Notes: generated from the letters alone by a model not told the origin. 45,594 nucleotides of DNA from Priapulus caudatus (GCF_000485595.1 NW_014577381.1:121651-167244); one strand, 5' to 3'; shown: positions 34,140 through 44,730, counted from the first letter of the stretch. Numbers and translations: made by a program.

Positions 34140-36160
34140 CGGTGGTGGTGGTGGTAGTGGTGGTGGCTGTGGTTGTAGTGGTAGCGGGGGCGGCGGTGGT
34201 GGCGCATTGCAGAGATTACCTTGACCAATGGTTACCTTGACTTGTGGCTAGTTACTTATACCAAGACCGAGCGGTGTTTAGCTTGACCAACAGTGACCTG
34301 TGCTTACCTTGACCAGGAGTAGATGTACCATCTCATAACTCGCTTCTGCATGTCCATCGGTACGGAATGATTCCGCATGTACTGTTTCGCACCATCCTGC
34401 CGGTTAAAGCATATATATATATATTCTTATTTCACATTATTAAAATATTATTTAACCGTTATTCAAAATATTATTTTACGCTAGCGAAAGCTTTATACCA
34501 ATGTTTGCATATGCGTGTACACATATACTTATATAAGGCATTATATCGACAGATCAACAGATTAGTGTCTGGAGGTACGCGTGCATGCGTGCATGTGTAT
34601 GCGTGCGTGTGTGCGTGGTGCGTATCATTTCTTCTATGTCTTCATCTCTGTATACACTTTGCATAGAAATATGAGCGCGCGCATATACGCCTTAGTGCGG
34701 TCATTTTGAACAGACGAGAGAGAGAGAGAGTGATAGAGAAAAGACTAAAGGAGAGGAGGGTATAGGTAGTACGAGAAAAGAGAGAGGGATAGCATAAGAG
34801 AGAGAGAAGATTAAAGAGCGAAAGAGAGTGAGAAGGGAGAGAGAGGAAGATCAAGATAGATAGATATTGAGATAGATAGAGAGAGGGATAGAGATGGAGA
34901 GCAAAGAGAGAGAGAGGGATAAAGATAGAGAGCAAAAAGAGAGAGAGAGAAAAAGAAAGACAGAGAAAAGGAGAGAAACATAATATATAGAGAGATAGAG
35001 AGTGAGACGAATGCGACGCTGAGACGATTTCGCGCGTATATAATACGCTCGTGCAGCGTGCAGCGTCACCTAGCGGTGTGTCGGCGCAACGTGCACGACG
35101 CAACCAAGTAGCTAAATATAACAAGGAGAGGAAGCGGATTGGCTGTGCGCTTTTCGCCTCAGGGGCGCCATCTATGGACCATAATCAACTGAAACGGCTG
35201 TGCAGACCGAACCCAGAGACAATAGAACACTAATCTGTTCTAGGGTCTCTGTCGAACCCAAATTTGGGCCAGATATGGCGGCGCTTCCTCTCCTTGTTAT
35301 ATTTAGTTCCTTGCACGCAACGAGTGAAGCATCTCTAAGACTAGCGACGCTACATCGTGAGTGATGAGGCGAGCCTACTAGCAAAGCCCTTTCCGAATTA
35401 ATTAAACCTACGCAGAATGATCAATCTATACGGTGAAATCCGCAGCAAGTGAAAAACTGCGAGCGCACAGTCAGGCGGGGAATTTTTACAAAAAAAAGCA
35501 GACGCTTATGGTGACAAGAGTTTGAATAGACATAGTCTCTTGGGAACGCGTCTTTTAATTGGGTGTTGGTCGAGTAATATGGTCCAGACGGATTAGGTTT
35601 TTATGAGGAAGAAATTGATGCATTGAAGGTGATGCATTTTTTGCCGTGGTGGGGATATCTTGCGCATCTCTCCCGCCCAGCGAAACTACGCTACTGCGAG
35701 TTAGCTCACAGAACGATCGCGCATGGTGGATTGGTCGAGGGGTAGCGACTCGAAAAAATCTCTAGTGTCTCTTAACGAGTCTTACATAGGGCGGTGGACG
35801 TTGGGTTAACAGCCGAGAGAGTGGAGAACGTTACAAAAATCTTAGCGCCGAATCAAAGACTTTTTGGGCGAAATATTGCCTTCGAGTCAAGGAATAGAGA
35901 ACGCAGTAAGTGGTAGCTTTAGCTAAGGTGCAGTGCAAACCTCGACCGCAATCTATAAGCTACTAGTACTGTATTTGTGACTTACCAGTAGACGTTCGAA
36001 CTCCAGCCGATTTGCGTTACGGTTTGTTATGATGTTTCCTACTTGACCTGCAATTTCAACGCACTGCTTACTATGAACCTATCAATATATCAATCCTCTC
36101 TCTGTTATTTTCTCAACCGCTGTCATCTTCTTCTCGCTTTTCATCTTCCGTAGTGCCTTT
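32801..36160. repeat. Duplicated block R, copy 2
   Basis: Same as 21773-25247. The GGC/GGT array is at 34105-34203, the GAGA tract at 34715-35005. Toward its right end this copy has many more missing bases than copy 1. Confidence 0.9.
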
Positions 36161-36425
36161 CTCGCTAAGGTATAAATATAATTGCACTTTTGTGATTAGC
36201 CCTCGGTCTGTAACGTGCAAAATAAATGGTCAAATACGTAACTTTTTCGGGGTGGCAGCACGGTCGTGGGTGTCATGGCGCCGTTCAAATTTCGTAGCGT
36301 TGATGTGTGATTAATTATAACGATTAAATTAGGTATCTGGTAACAAATACGTGTGGGTATCGACGATTTGTTATACAGTAAGTACAGTTGTATGCAGTAA
36401 AATCCTAGAGGCTACGTTCCCTTTA

Positions 36426-36480
36426 ATGTGTTACGTGTAAGCATGATTGTACATGTATTTGTATTGACATCTCAACCATA
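36426..36480. repeat. 55-base direct repeat, left copy
   Basis: TGTTACGTGTAAGCATGATT through CTCAACCATA recurs at 37383-37436 with one substitution. The left copy is followed by an A run and then the Helitron end. Confidence 0.9.
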
Positions 36481-36559
36481 AAAAAAAAACATGTGCAACA
36501 ACTAAACTCCATATAACACCTTACACATAACACTACTGTACTGGTAACACATGCATCAC

Positions 36560-36597
36560 AGTTACTAAGCCCGCGCGTAGCGCGGGTTTCAGCTAGT
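36560..36597 (+). mobile_element. Helitron 3' terminus
   Basis: A perfect 7-base hairpin CCCGCGC-GTA-GCGCGGG (36570-36586) is followed after six bases by CTAG (36593-36596) and then T. A hairpin shortly before CTRR, with insertion before T, defines Helitron 3' ends. The element lies to the left; its 5' TC end was not located and no Rep/helicase frame is present, so it is probably non-autonomous. Confidence 0.72.
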
Positions 36598-37029
36598 CTT
36601 ACTATAATTTGGCGAATGTTGTATGTATGTATGTTAATGAAAGGCTTCGTCAGTTTGGATCCAAATAGCGCCAAATTCACAGAAGAGATCGATGAGTAAA
36701 CGGGACGGGTTCTAAACTATACTCGGTTGAAAACCGTAAAAACGGCTTAAAAATAACAAAAAAACAACAAAAAACGTAAACATTTGCCTGAAAATAGGGG
36801 GCGCTGTTTTGTTTTCGTTCTGTGAATTCTGTATTTGTGTTCTGCGTCTGTGTCTGAGATTTTTGTAAGCCCCATAATGTAAGTAGAAATAACCATGTAA
36901 TAATGAAGTTAAATATTCAGTAGCTATTTGGCCATAGTTTCCCATATGAGATGTACAAGTTGAATTTCATCAGAGCAGATATTTTTTTTGGAAGTCTGCA
37001 ATGCTGTAGTGTATGGGTGTCGTGAACAG

Positions 37030-37192
37030 CGAGCTGTCACAAGCGGTCCGATCACAAGCACGTAATATTACGTCGTCCGCACAGAGTGCAAACATGCGTA
37101 GAAATAAGCGATCACAACCACGCAATATTACCTGGTCCCGTCCGCACACAGTAGGGCCAACATGCGAAGCACGTAATATTACGTGCTACGCA
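37030..37192. repeat. Three repeats with TAATATTAC palindromes
   Basis: ACGTAATATTACGT at 37060-37073 and 37171-37184, and a variant CGCAATATTACC at 37121-37132, sit in repeats of about 55-60 bases that share GATCACAA and TCCGCACA pieces. Confidence 0.8.
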
Positions 37193-37294
37193 GCCAAGTG
37201 GTTAATCAGTCGCCCGACCTACCAGCGCATTCAGATCTATCTATATTCTAACTTTGGAGTCCGTATCATCAACCAGTAGTTTCTACATAGCATA

Positions 37295-37352
37295 CAATAA
37301 AACATTTGTGTGTGTGTGCGTGCGTGCGTGCGTGTGCGTGCGTGCGTGCGTG
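37295..37352. repeat. GTGC/GT simple repeat
   Basis: Short TGTG and GTGC array between the palindrome repeats and the 55-base repeat. Confidence 0.9.
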
Positions 37353-37382
37353 TCTGTATTTCACTGTGTGCTTGCCAAACAA

Positions 37383-37436
37383 AGTGTTACGTGTAAGCAT
37401 GATTGTACATGTATTTGTACTGACATCTCAACCATA
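37383..37436. repeat. 55-base direct repeat, right copy
   Basis: Abuts the 3' end of the PIN-like protein fragment on the minus strand. Confidence 0.9.
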
Positions 37437-38205
37437 GTTGAGTGTAGGCTCGGGGAGGGCTTGGGCAAGAGATCCGATATCCAGCACGGTGTTCCCCGAT
37501 TGTTTCAGATATACGCAGTACTTAGGGGAGCGCATGTGGTGGAGCATCATAACTAGTAAGATGTCAGTGTCCTCAGCGACCACACACACATGGCTTATCT
37601 CAGAGAGCTCCATTGCTTTTCGTACAAAATATGAGTCTGCATCAGCTACACACTGGCTAACGTGGTAGAGCTCCACTTCTAGCCCCTCCATCAACAAGCC
37701 AATGAACTTGTGTTTGTTTTTTGGATTCGAGAGCAGCAGCTCCCGCTTACAGTCCACAACATTGTCAACCGCTATGTCTATTTCTAGAGATGATACCGGG
37801 CATCTTGTTGTGTGTATCCTTAGTACTGGGTTGCAGCCTGCAGGTATCCATCAAAGATGATGTAAGTGTCTTCGGGATGGGGAAAGTGCTTCTTAACATA
37901 GGTGATATAGCACTGCACAACTTCTCCGTAGGTTGTCCCTTTCTCCCACGGCACAGTGTAGAAGAGCAGAGTCCCATCTACTACTATCTTCAGCTTCTCT
38001 GGCATCACACCACACACCGTTGTCTGCTTTATAATGCTGCCCAGGTCAGCTTTGGCGACAGTTCTTAGGGTACCGTTATCGTTGCAGATCGAGGGTGGAA
38101 AATGGGCAAGATCAAATCCGAATGCTTCCTCTACCTCTTCATCAGTACAGATTAACACCAATCGTTGAAAGATCAGCTCCGAGTCAATCGTAGAACTGAC
38201 AGTCT
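37428..38205 (-). pseudogene. PIN/XPG-I-like domain protein, fragment with frameshifts
   Basis: Three minus-strand frames succeed each other without loss of homology: IDSELIFQRL through VVDGTLLFYTVPWEKG and YIIFDGYLQAATQ, then STKDTHNK, then EIDIAVDNVVDCKRELLLSN through VADADSYFVRKAM, VVAEDTDILLVMML and SGNTVLDIG. The conserved acidic positions (VVDG, FDGY, ADAD, EDTD) are those of a PIN-like nuclease fold seen in a large, poorly characterised family common in marine invertebrate genomes, often in repeats. It stops at LNYG beside the 55-base repeat, so the C-terminus is also short. Frame changes near 37835 and 37790 could be decay or error. It may be a passenger of a transposon. Confidence 0.7.
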
Positions 38206-38209
38206 ACGA

Positions 38210-38715
38210 TTTTTAGATTTTTTAAAGCATAGCTACGGGGCGGTGGGGAAGCAAGCATATACTGTACTGAGTGTACTTTTGCACACTATAGTCTGTATTT
38301 TATTATAATAAATCTTATAATAATTCAAGAGTGATATTAAAGTAATATAGAGAGATCTATATAAAATTAGAGCTTAATTGAGCTTAATTGGTCAATTAAG
38401 CCTTAACTGTTCAATTTATGAATAAACTGACTTTTGGAATCGACTCCCCGCCCTAAAATGCCCCTATTAACATGTATAAGATGACTATAAAGTGTTTAGG
38501 TAAGATTTACAAAATTTTTCTATAATCGCGAAAATCGGAAAAAGGGCGTGGCCCGTCAAAAAGTTTCCGACCAACGAAAATTTTGTAACTTTTTTGGGAG
38601 GTTTATATGGACCAATACCAACACATTAGTAAAGAATCCAGCTTGTTTCACTCGATTTCCCGGTAGAGGCCTTATTTGGCACTTTATGACTGGACTATGT
38701 ATAGCATCATTTGCT
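38210..38715. other. Unique AT-rich stretch
   Basis: Contains a short direct repeat (AGAGCTTAATTGAGCTTAATT). No gene recognised. Confidence 0.45.
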
Positions 38716-38746
38716 GGCTAGCAAGCAAATGTATATATATATATAT

Positions 38747-39481
38747 AGCGAGAGCGATCGAGATGGGCAGATAGATAAATATAAATAGATAGGCAGAGGG
38801 GTGAGCGAGCGAAAGGAAGGGAGAGATATACAGACAGGCACACAGACAGACAGAGAGGGAATTGCCAGCCTCTTGACTTAATCAGGAAGCCGTGCCCGCT
38901 GACGAGTCTGCATTTATCCGAAGCCCTGCCGTCGTCATGAAGGGGAGGGAGCGCGGACTCTGTCGTGTCTGTGTGCGTTGGCAGCGAATAATGAATGGTG
39001 ATATCGGAAGCCGCCTTGCCCACTTGCGAGCACCATACAGTTGACAAGAGTTCATTATGCTTGTTTGCACATGGCGACGAATACGTCTAGAGCCTGGCTC
39101 GACCGTGTCATAAAAAAAGCCGCGTTCTCATATTGACTACACGACGCGGGAAGGGCTTATTGGCACGGCATTGCTGTGCCTGTGTGTTCTCCTCGGCGCC
39201 GACAAAACCTTTAGATTAAATAGCACAAGGAAACACGAAAGCGCGGAAACGAGATGAATGGGAAAGAGAGAGCAATATGTAAGAAAGAAGTGAAGTAAAA
39301 AGAAGGGGAGAGATAGAGCGGGTGTGGTGGCATGGAGATAGATAGAGCGAGAGAAGGAACAAGAGAGATTGAGAGTAGGAGAGCAAAAGAAAGGCAGCGA
39401 CTGCGAAAGAGTAACAGATTGATGGATATAGGGGTCAAAGAGAACTAGCGATAGTCTATGACATATTTTGACATTCATTCC
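38747..39481. repeat. Duplicated block S, copy 2
   Basis: Same as 25982-26757, preceded by a TA array as in copy 1, and running at its right end toward the S6 exon. Confidence 0.88.
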
Positions 39482-39555
39482 CAAGCTTCCTAATACGACC
39501 GTGTATATATAAAGGTAGTCGATGCACACGCTAACAGCTTTATACGTATACGTAC

Positions 39556-39614
39556 CAACGATTGTGGCGAATACAAATACTCCTATGAGGTAGCTGACAA
39601 TAGTGAAGACGTAC
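39556..39614 (-). CDS. CNG channel exon: S6 transmembrane helix
   Basis: A 59-base exon between acceptor CTCTATTGCAG and donor G/GTACGT reads YVFTIVSYLIGVFVFATIV in phase 1. The string LIGVxxFATIVG is the signature of the pore-lining S6 helix of CNG channels; the trailing G begins the Gly codon. S6 forms the gate that the C-linker pulls open. It lies 5' of all the other channel exons on the minus strand, as expected. The next exon (A'-helix of the C-linker) was not found between here and 15105, and the pore exon was not found to the right. Confidence 0.85.
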
Positions 39615-39794
39615 CTGCAATAGAGCACAGCGTTGTCGGTGCTGTTAGACAGTGCAATATATGGGAAATACAGACGCTATGACTATTTCTATACAGCTAT
39701 GACTATTACCTGCTAACGACCGGTGGGTGCTACGCTATCTAATGTCTACGCAGCGTGAGTGAAGCTGCTAACGTGGCGGTGACATAAAGGCCGC

Positions 39795-40090
39795 ATACGC
39801 ACGCACGCACGCACATGCGCACGCACGCACGCACATGCGCACGCACGCACACGCTCACGCACGCACACACATGCGCACCGACCACGCGACACACTCACGC
39901 CGCCGCACAAGCACGAACACATGCCGCCACGCGGCGCGCAGCCACGGCAACACAGGAAACACAGTATCAAAAACACACATCACTAGCGTACCACCACACA
40001 CACACACACACGACACACACACCACTACAAATCACAGCACACACACACATCACACCGCACGCACGCACACCACACCACACACGTTTCACT
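39795..40090. repeat. ACGC/CA repeat tract
   Basis: (CGCA)n grading to CA-rich sequence; His/Thr/Arg frames here are artefacts. Confidence 0.95.
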
Positions 40091-40316
40091 TTCATAACCG
40101 TGATACTGCGATCGCGGCCAGTGCCGATCTATTTCGAATGCTGTCTCTACCAGTTGCGAGAAAAGGAATCTCTTACTCGCATCTCGTGATCGGCTTTCGA
40201 TAGAATTCAGACATTCTTATCACTAATGAGCATGCAGTGCTTGTACAACATGCGCGATTGTGTTTATATCTCCTAGCGCCAGCCGACAGCTGTTGTCTCT
40301 CTCTCCCACGAGTTCT

Positions 40317-40515
40317 GTTTGGCTGCCGACGACAATTCGTTTGTCTGCCGACGACAATTCGTTTGGCTGCCGACGACAATTAATTTGATCGCGCGACGAA
40401 CGACAATACAATTTTTGGCTGCGCTGACACAACAAATTCGTTTGGCTGCCGACCGACAATTTCGTTTGTTCTGGTCCGTTATGAACATTCATTTTTGGCT
40501 GCCGACGACAATTCA
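40317..40515. repeat. 22-base minisatellite GTTTGGCTGCCGACGACAATTC
   Basis: Three near-perfect adjacent units, then four diverged ones separated by short inserts. The minus-strand frames (RQPNELSSADKRIVVG) are repeat translations. Confidence 0.85.
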
Positions 40516-40639
40516 TCTCGCGCCGAGCATAAAACGCGAGAGAGTCCATTATTGTGAGATCTTTTGGCTCCGTATTGATCGGCAAATTTTGACATCGAAA
40601 TGGCTTTAACACGGCACGATCACATGTCCAATGTGAATG

Positions 40640-40646
40640 CGCTGCT

Positions 40647-40689
<43 letters not shown>

Positions 40690-40862
40690 GAGAGAGAGAG
40701 AGAAACGAGAGAGAGAGAGAGAGAGGATGAGAGAGAGAGAGAGAGAGGAGAGGTGAAGAGAGAGAGAGAGAAAGAAAGAGAGAGACGAACGAAGATGAGA
40801 GAGAGAGATGAGATCGAGAGACAGAGTAGAGAGAGAGGAAGAGAGAGAAAGAGAGAGAGAAC
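40640..40862. repeat. GA array
   Basis: (GA)n with GAA, GACGA and GATGA interruptions. Confidence 0.95.
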
Positions 40863-40899
40863 GCGTTCTACCGGGTGTACCGTCTCCTTTTGTTAACAG

Positions 40900-41060
40900 T
40901 TCTGCAACCGGAGCAGCTGCCTTACCGCGTCACTTTACTAGAAACGCCCGCGCTGAAATCCGAATTTGAAGAAGTTGAGCGCTCCGATGTGGCCATGAGA
41001 TTATGGATGTACGACGTCCGTTCAATATCTGTCTGCTGTGTCTTTCGCGCCTCCGCCTCC
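40900..41060 (+). CDS. Possible exon of unknown protein
   Basis: A good acceptor (CTCCTTTTGTTAACAG) opens a frame with balanced codon use: LQPEQLPYRVTLLETP, ALKSEFEEVERSDVAMRLWM, YDVRSIS. The frame stays open to 41178, but no consensus donor was found, so the right end is a guess. The sequence is not recognised and no partner exon is visible. It could be chance. Confidence 0.3.
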
Positions 41061-41179
41061 TCGGCATGTAATACTCCTATTCCGCAATTTTTCTACAGCA
41101 GCTCCATACCGCGAGCGGTCAATCAACAATACGTCAGAAAAGCAGCGTTCCTGTCGTTGATCACGGTTCAATTATTTTA

Positions 41180-41370
41180 GCACGATATTTTTTGACCGAT
41201 ATGAAACCGGCCGGAAACCTAGTAGACAAACGGACTTTGTAAATTTTGCAATGTGCGCCTTGTATCTGCTATGTAATAGATATCACCCGCTTGAGCAACC
41301 GAGCGCCTTGAGATTGAATTTTTCAGCAACGCCTGCATCTTTATATATTGTCACCGAATGTACGCGTCAA
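41180..41370. other. Short unique stretch
   Basis: No feature recognised before the CT tract. Confidence 0.4.
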
Positions 41371-41374
41371 CACC

Positions 41375-41690
41375 ACTCTCTCCTCTCTCCATTCTCTCTC
41401 TCTCTTCTCTCTCCTCTTCTCTCTCTCCTCTCTCATCTCGTCTCTCAATCTCTCTTTCTCATCTCTCTCTCCTCTCTCCCAGTCTCTCTCGTCTCCTCTT
41501 CTCTCTCTCCTCAGAGCACCCTTCTCCCCGTTCTCGTCTTCTCCCTCCGCACTCTTCCGTCCCACAGGACATCTACATCAATCTCCCCGTCTCTCCTCTT
41601 ATATAATAAATATATATAGATAATAGATAGCATATAGTATATAGATAATATATAATGTAGATATAATATAGATAATATATATCCATACGC
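41375..41690. repeat. CT tract followed by TA-rich tract
   Basis: TCTC arrays to about 41520, then TAGATA/ATATA repeats 41595-41690. Confidence 0.9.
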
Positions 41691-41859
41691 TGGCGAGACC
41701 CGCCGTTAGAGGGCGCGCTACACGTAGCGTAAAACGTGTTTACTATTCCGCGCGTTTGATCCTTTGACATACAGCCGTGACGTAGCCTATCTATCGTCAC
41801 CCCCAACGTCGACGAATCTCCTCTCTGTGATCGCCGCCGCTAGTACAGCCGCTGTACAT

Positions 41860-42035
41860 GCTTTGCTCGGCGTGACTCACGCGCGTCGCTGTCCCCGCTT
41901 TGCTGGGCGGGGCCGCCCCCCCGACGCGCCGCCGCCTTGATGTGCGGTTGACGCCGACCGCCGCGGCGGCGGGGACGTCAGAGCGGCCGATGTTGATATC
42001 GCGGTGCGTCACAGGCCGCGTCACCGCCGCAGCGA
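41860..42035. other. GC- and CpG-rich patch
   Basis: GGGCGGGGCC, CCGACGCGCCGCCGCC and CCGCGGCGGCGG pieces stand out from the AT-rich surroundings. It could be a CpG-island-like promoter or part of a repeat; the minus-strand frame across it is not convincing. Confidence 0.4.
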
Positions 42036-42254
42036 AGCTTTTAAACCGTAGATGGCGACTGCGAACATGATAAATTATTCTATGACATCCGCACATGGTT
42101 CGCGTTTTCTGATTCGCTTGCCCGGTCGCTGCTTTCATTATGGTGACCTCACACCATAGGCGGATCAACGCAGTTGCGTATGTTGAAGCAATTAAAAATA
42201 GTGGGTCACAATGAAAGTTCCGAACGAACTCAACACGCAGACTAATAGGTTTTA

Positions 42255-42725
42255 GTATGTTTGATAGTAACGCAACAAGCACCGCAGGGGATGCGCAGAC
42301 ACACGAGACAGAGAGTTCAAATAATTTTGGACATGTTCAACTAATTCTCTACGGAATGCGCTGCGCATCATTATACGCAACAAGGGACGCAACAGGTACC
42401 TACGCACGGTAAACACGATCGCAACACGATCGCATACAGGTACACTCATAAGTTATGTCAACGCAGAGTGATCGGCAGGTCCAAATTTTAGGTATTGTCC
42501 CAGGTATTTTGGGGTGAGGGACATGTTGCGAATGGTGTTGCGTATCTGTTGCGATCATGTTGCGATCGTGTTTGCGTGACCCTGTTTCGAGTCTTGTTTC
42601 GTGTCGTAGCGTACCCCAACCTATTGTCCGCGGTATTCCAGCGTATCCCCACCTATGCCCTGCGTATCCAACTAGTTAGTTGCGTGTAAGTTGCGTGTTA
42701 GTGCGTACTACATGCGTGTTGCAGA
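42255..42725. repeat. Inverted CGCAA/TTGCG-rich region
   Basis: CGCAA motifs dominate 42255-42470 and TTGCG motifs 42520-42715. ACACGATCGCAACACGATCG at 42413 is answered by TGTTGCGATCATGTTGCGAT at 42547, giving an inverted pair around a centre near 42490. A further CGCAA-rich part lies at 43060-43300. Confidence 0.6.
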
Positions 42726-42730
42726 AATGG

Positions 42731-42767
42731 TATAAATAGTGGGCCTTTCTAGATTCGGCTGTCAGTT
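42731..42767 (+). promoter_or_regulatory. Core promoter: TATA box and initiator
   Basis: TATAAATAG at 42731-42739 is followed 31 bases later by TCAGTT, the spacing and sequence of a TATA/Inr core promoter. AATAAA occurs at 42871, as in an LTR's R region. No coding frame follows directly. Confidence 0.5.
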
Positions 42768-42889
42768 GTTGTGGAACCTCCGAGGTGACACACATAGAGC
42801 TACATCTGTGTTACTTGGACATCAATTTAATACTGGTCAATTTAGCACTACTCCAAACACATAACAGAAAGAATAAAGACAAAAGGGGA

Positions 42890-42952
42890 GAAGAAGACGA
42901 AGAAGAAGAAGAAAAGAACGAAGAAGAAGAAAGAAGAAGAAGAAGAAGAAGT
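42890..42952. repeat. (GAA)n microsatellite
   Basis: GAA/AGA array with a few interruptions. Confidence 0.95.
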
Positions 42953-43039
42953 GTGGGTTTTTAGACAGATTTTTATAATATATATGTATTAATCATATAT
43001 ATTACTATAGGTTAATATACAGGTTTTTACCACGTGACC

Positions 43040-43400
43040 AGAATATTCGCAACTAGCACGAATACCTAGCACGGCAGGTCCATCACGCAACTTGTAAGTT
43101 TTGAACGCACCTCAAACGCAACTTCGTAAGTTTCTGCACGCAATCACAACGCACTCGCCAGCAACTCGTAACAGCAGGGGATCGCAGATATTGGGGGGAT
43201 CATAAGTCAGTTCGCAAGACCCACAGCAACACACACGCAAACCCACACGCAAGCCCACACGAACCCACACGGCAACTCGGTAATCGCACCCTAGGTCAAG
43301 TAGGATTAGGGAATTGAAAATAGTTGATTTGGTGTGCGTTTGGTCGTAAAAATATTTTTACACGCAACTCATAAGGTTTCAGCATAGCTATGGTGTGAGC
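43040..43400. repeat. CGCAAC-rich irregular repeat
   Basis: Repeated pieces such as ACGCAACTTGTAAGTT, ACGCAACTTCGTAAGTTT and CACACGCAA. It appears to belong with the inverted region to its left. Confidence 0.6.
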
Positions 43401-44010
43401 GCACCCATTAACATTTACACTAATATTTCTATGTATGAATACGCCAACATAAAGGCAACATTCTCATGCTGAATTGAGTTGAATGATCGTCGGATATTCG
43501 TCGCGGCTTCTCGCTGCGAAAAAGATATTGGTGATAGGGCTTATTGAGGGCTCTTGTCGGGATCAAGTACGCAGACTGGTACCGGTCGCACCTCTCCGCT
43601 TAGGCCCACCGCCCACCTTCTCGGGCTCACCCCATCGAGTAATCGAGGTGGAGAGCGAGTACTCAGCTCTACAAGTACGCAATAGTTGTCGGCGCGAGAC
43701 AGCATCGCACAATTCTCCTGGTCGACACACCCGCGTCACTCATTAAGTAAGATAACAACTATTAAGAAACGTCATTAAGTAATGATACCACTAATTAAGT
43801 AGCGTCATTAAGTAACGATAACTCGATGTCGTCTGGTAGTATATTTTGGGATTGGGGGGTTGCACTAACTCTATGTCGCCTGGTAGGAGATATAGGTGTT
43901 TTAGGGGTGGGGTGGGCGAGTGGGGGGAGGGCAGAGAAACCTGCTGTAAGATGTCACGTCCCGTTGGTTTTGTCCGTGACAGTGACAATATATGGCTGCT
44001 CGTCCGTCAG
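43400..44010. other. Unique stretch, no gene established
   Basis: The open plus frame 43483-43746 has no recognised homology. Three CGTCATTAAGTAA-like units occur at 43755-43825. Confidence 0.35.
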
Positions 44011-44017
44011 TTTTGTC

Positions 44018-44166
44018 TATTCGTCTATTTTTTGTTATTTTTTTCTCTAATTTCGTCTGTGTTTTATCTATTCGTCTATTTTTGTCTATTTTTCTCTATT
44101 TTCGTCTGTGTTTTGTCTATTCGTCTATTTTTGTCTATTTTTCTCTATTTTCGTCTGTGTTTTGTC
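44018..44166. repeat. 49-base tandem repeat, three units
   Basis: Units begin TATTCGTCTATTTTTGTCTA at 44018, 44069 and 44118. Units two and three are almost identical, so the amplification is recent. Phe/Val-rich frames are artefacts. Confidence 0.92.
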
Positions 44167-44169
44167 TAT

Positions 44170-44635
44170 TCGTCCAGCTCTGTATGTGAAACCGTCACGT
44201 AAACAAAATAATACGACCGACTACGGTAACATAATATACACGTGAAAGGCACGGAAGATCGGCCAACGTGGTGAAATCACCGTCGCATTCTGTCGTCCGC
44301 CGTTCACACGAAACGCATGCGACAAGCATTCGACAATCATCACGACAGAATCAGATCACACGCATGCACTATAACCGCATTCGTGTATATATAGATAACC
44401 AAAGACGAATTCACGACGGCGTCTACGGACGAGTGGCCACGCGCATGCGCACTGCAGCTACGTGTGCGATAATAAGAAGCGTACGTGGCCAGTAATATCA
44501 GACACACATACATACTCACATGCCGTCACTGTTACCCGGCAACCTCTCCCATTTCCTAAACAAAAAGAGCCAAACAAAACTATTAGCTCGTGAAGTGCGT
44601 GAAATGATAGTGACAGGTGTGACTAGAATGAAACA
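44170..44635. other. Unique stretch, no gene recognised
   Basis: Short frames only on both strands. Confidence 0.4.
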
Positions 44636-44639
44636 CACG

Positions 44640-44730
44640 TGTATATATATATACATGTATATATACTATATACATTATATATATATATATATATATAATA
44701 TATATATATATATATACTATATATATAAGG
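44640..44730. repeat. TA array
   Basis: (TA)n with TACATG interruptions. Confidence 0.95.

Noticed and set aside
41797-42282. Minus-strand frame of 161 codons
   Set aside because: Its Arg/Ala/Gly-rich part comes from a GC-rich patch; no splice sites, homology or coding pattern.
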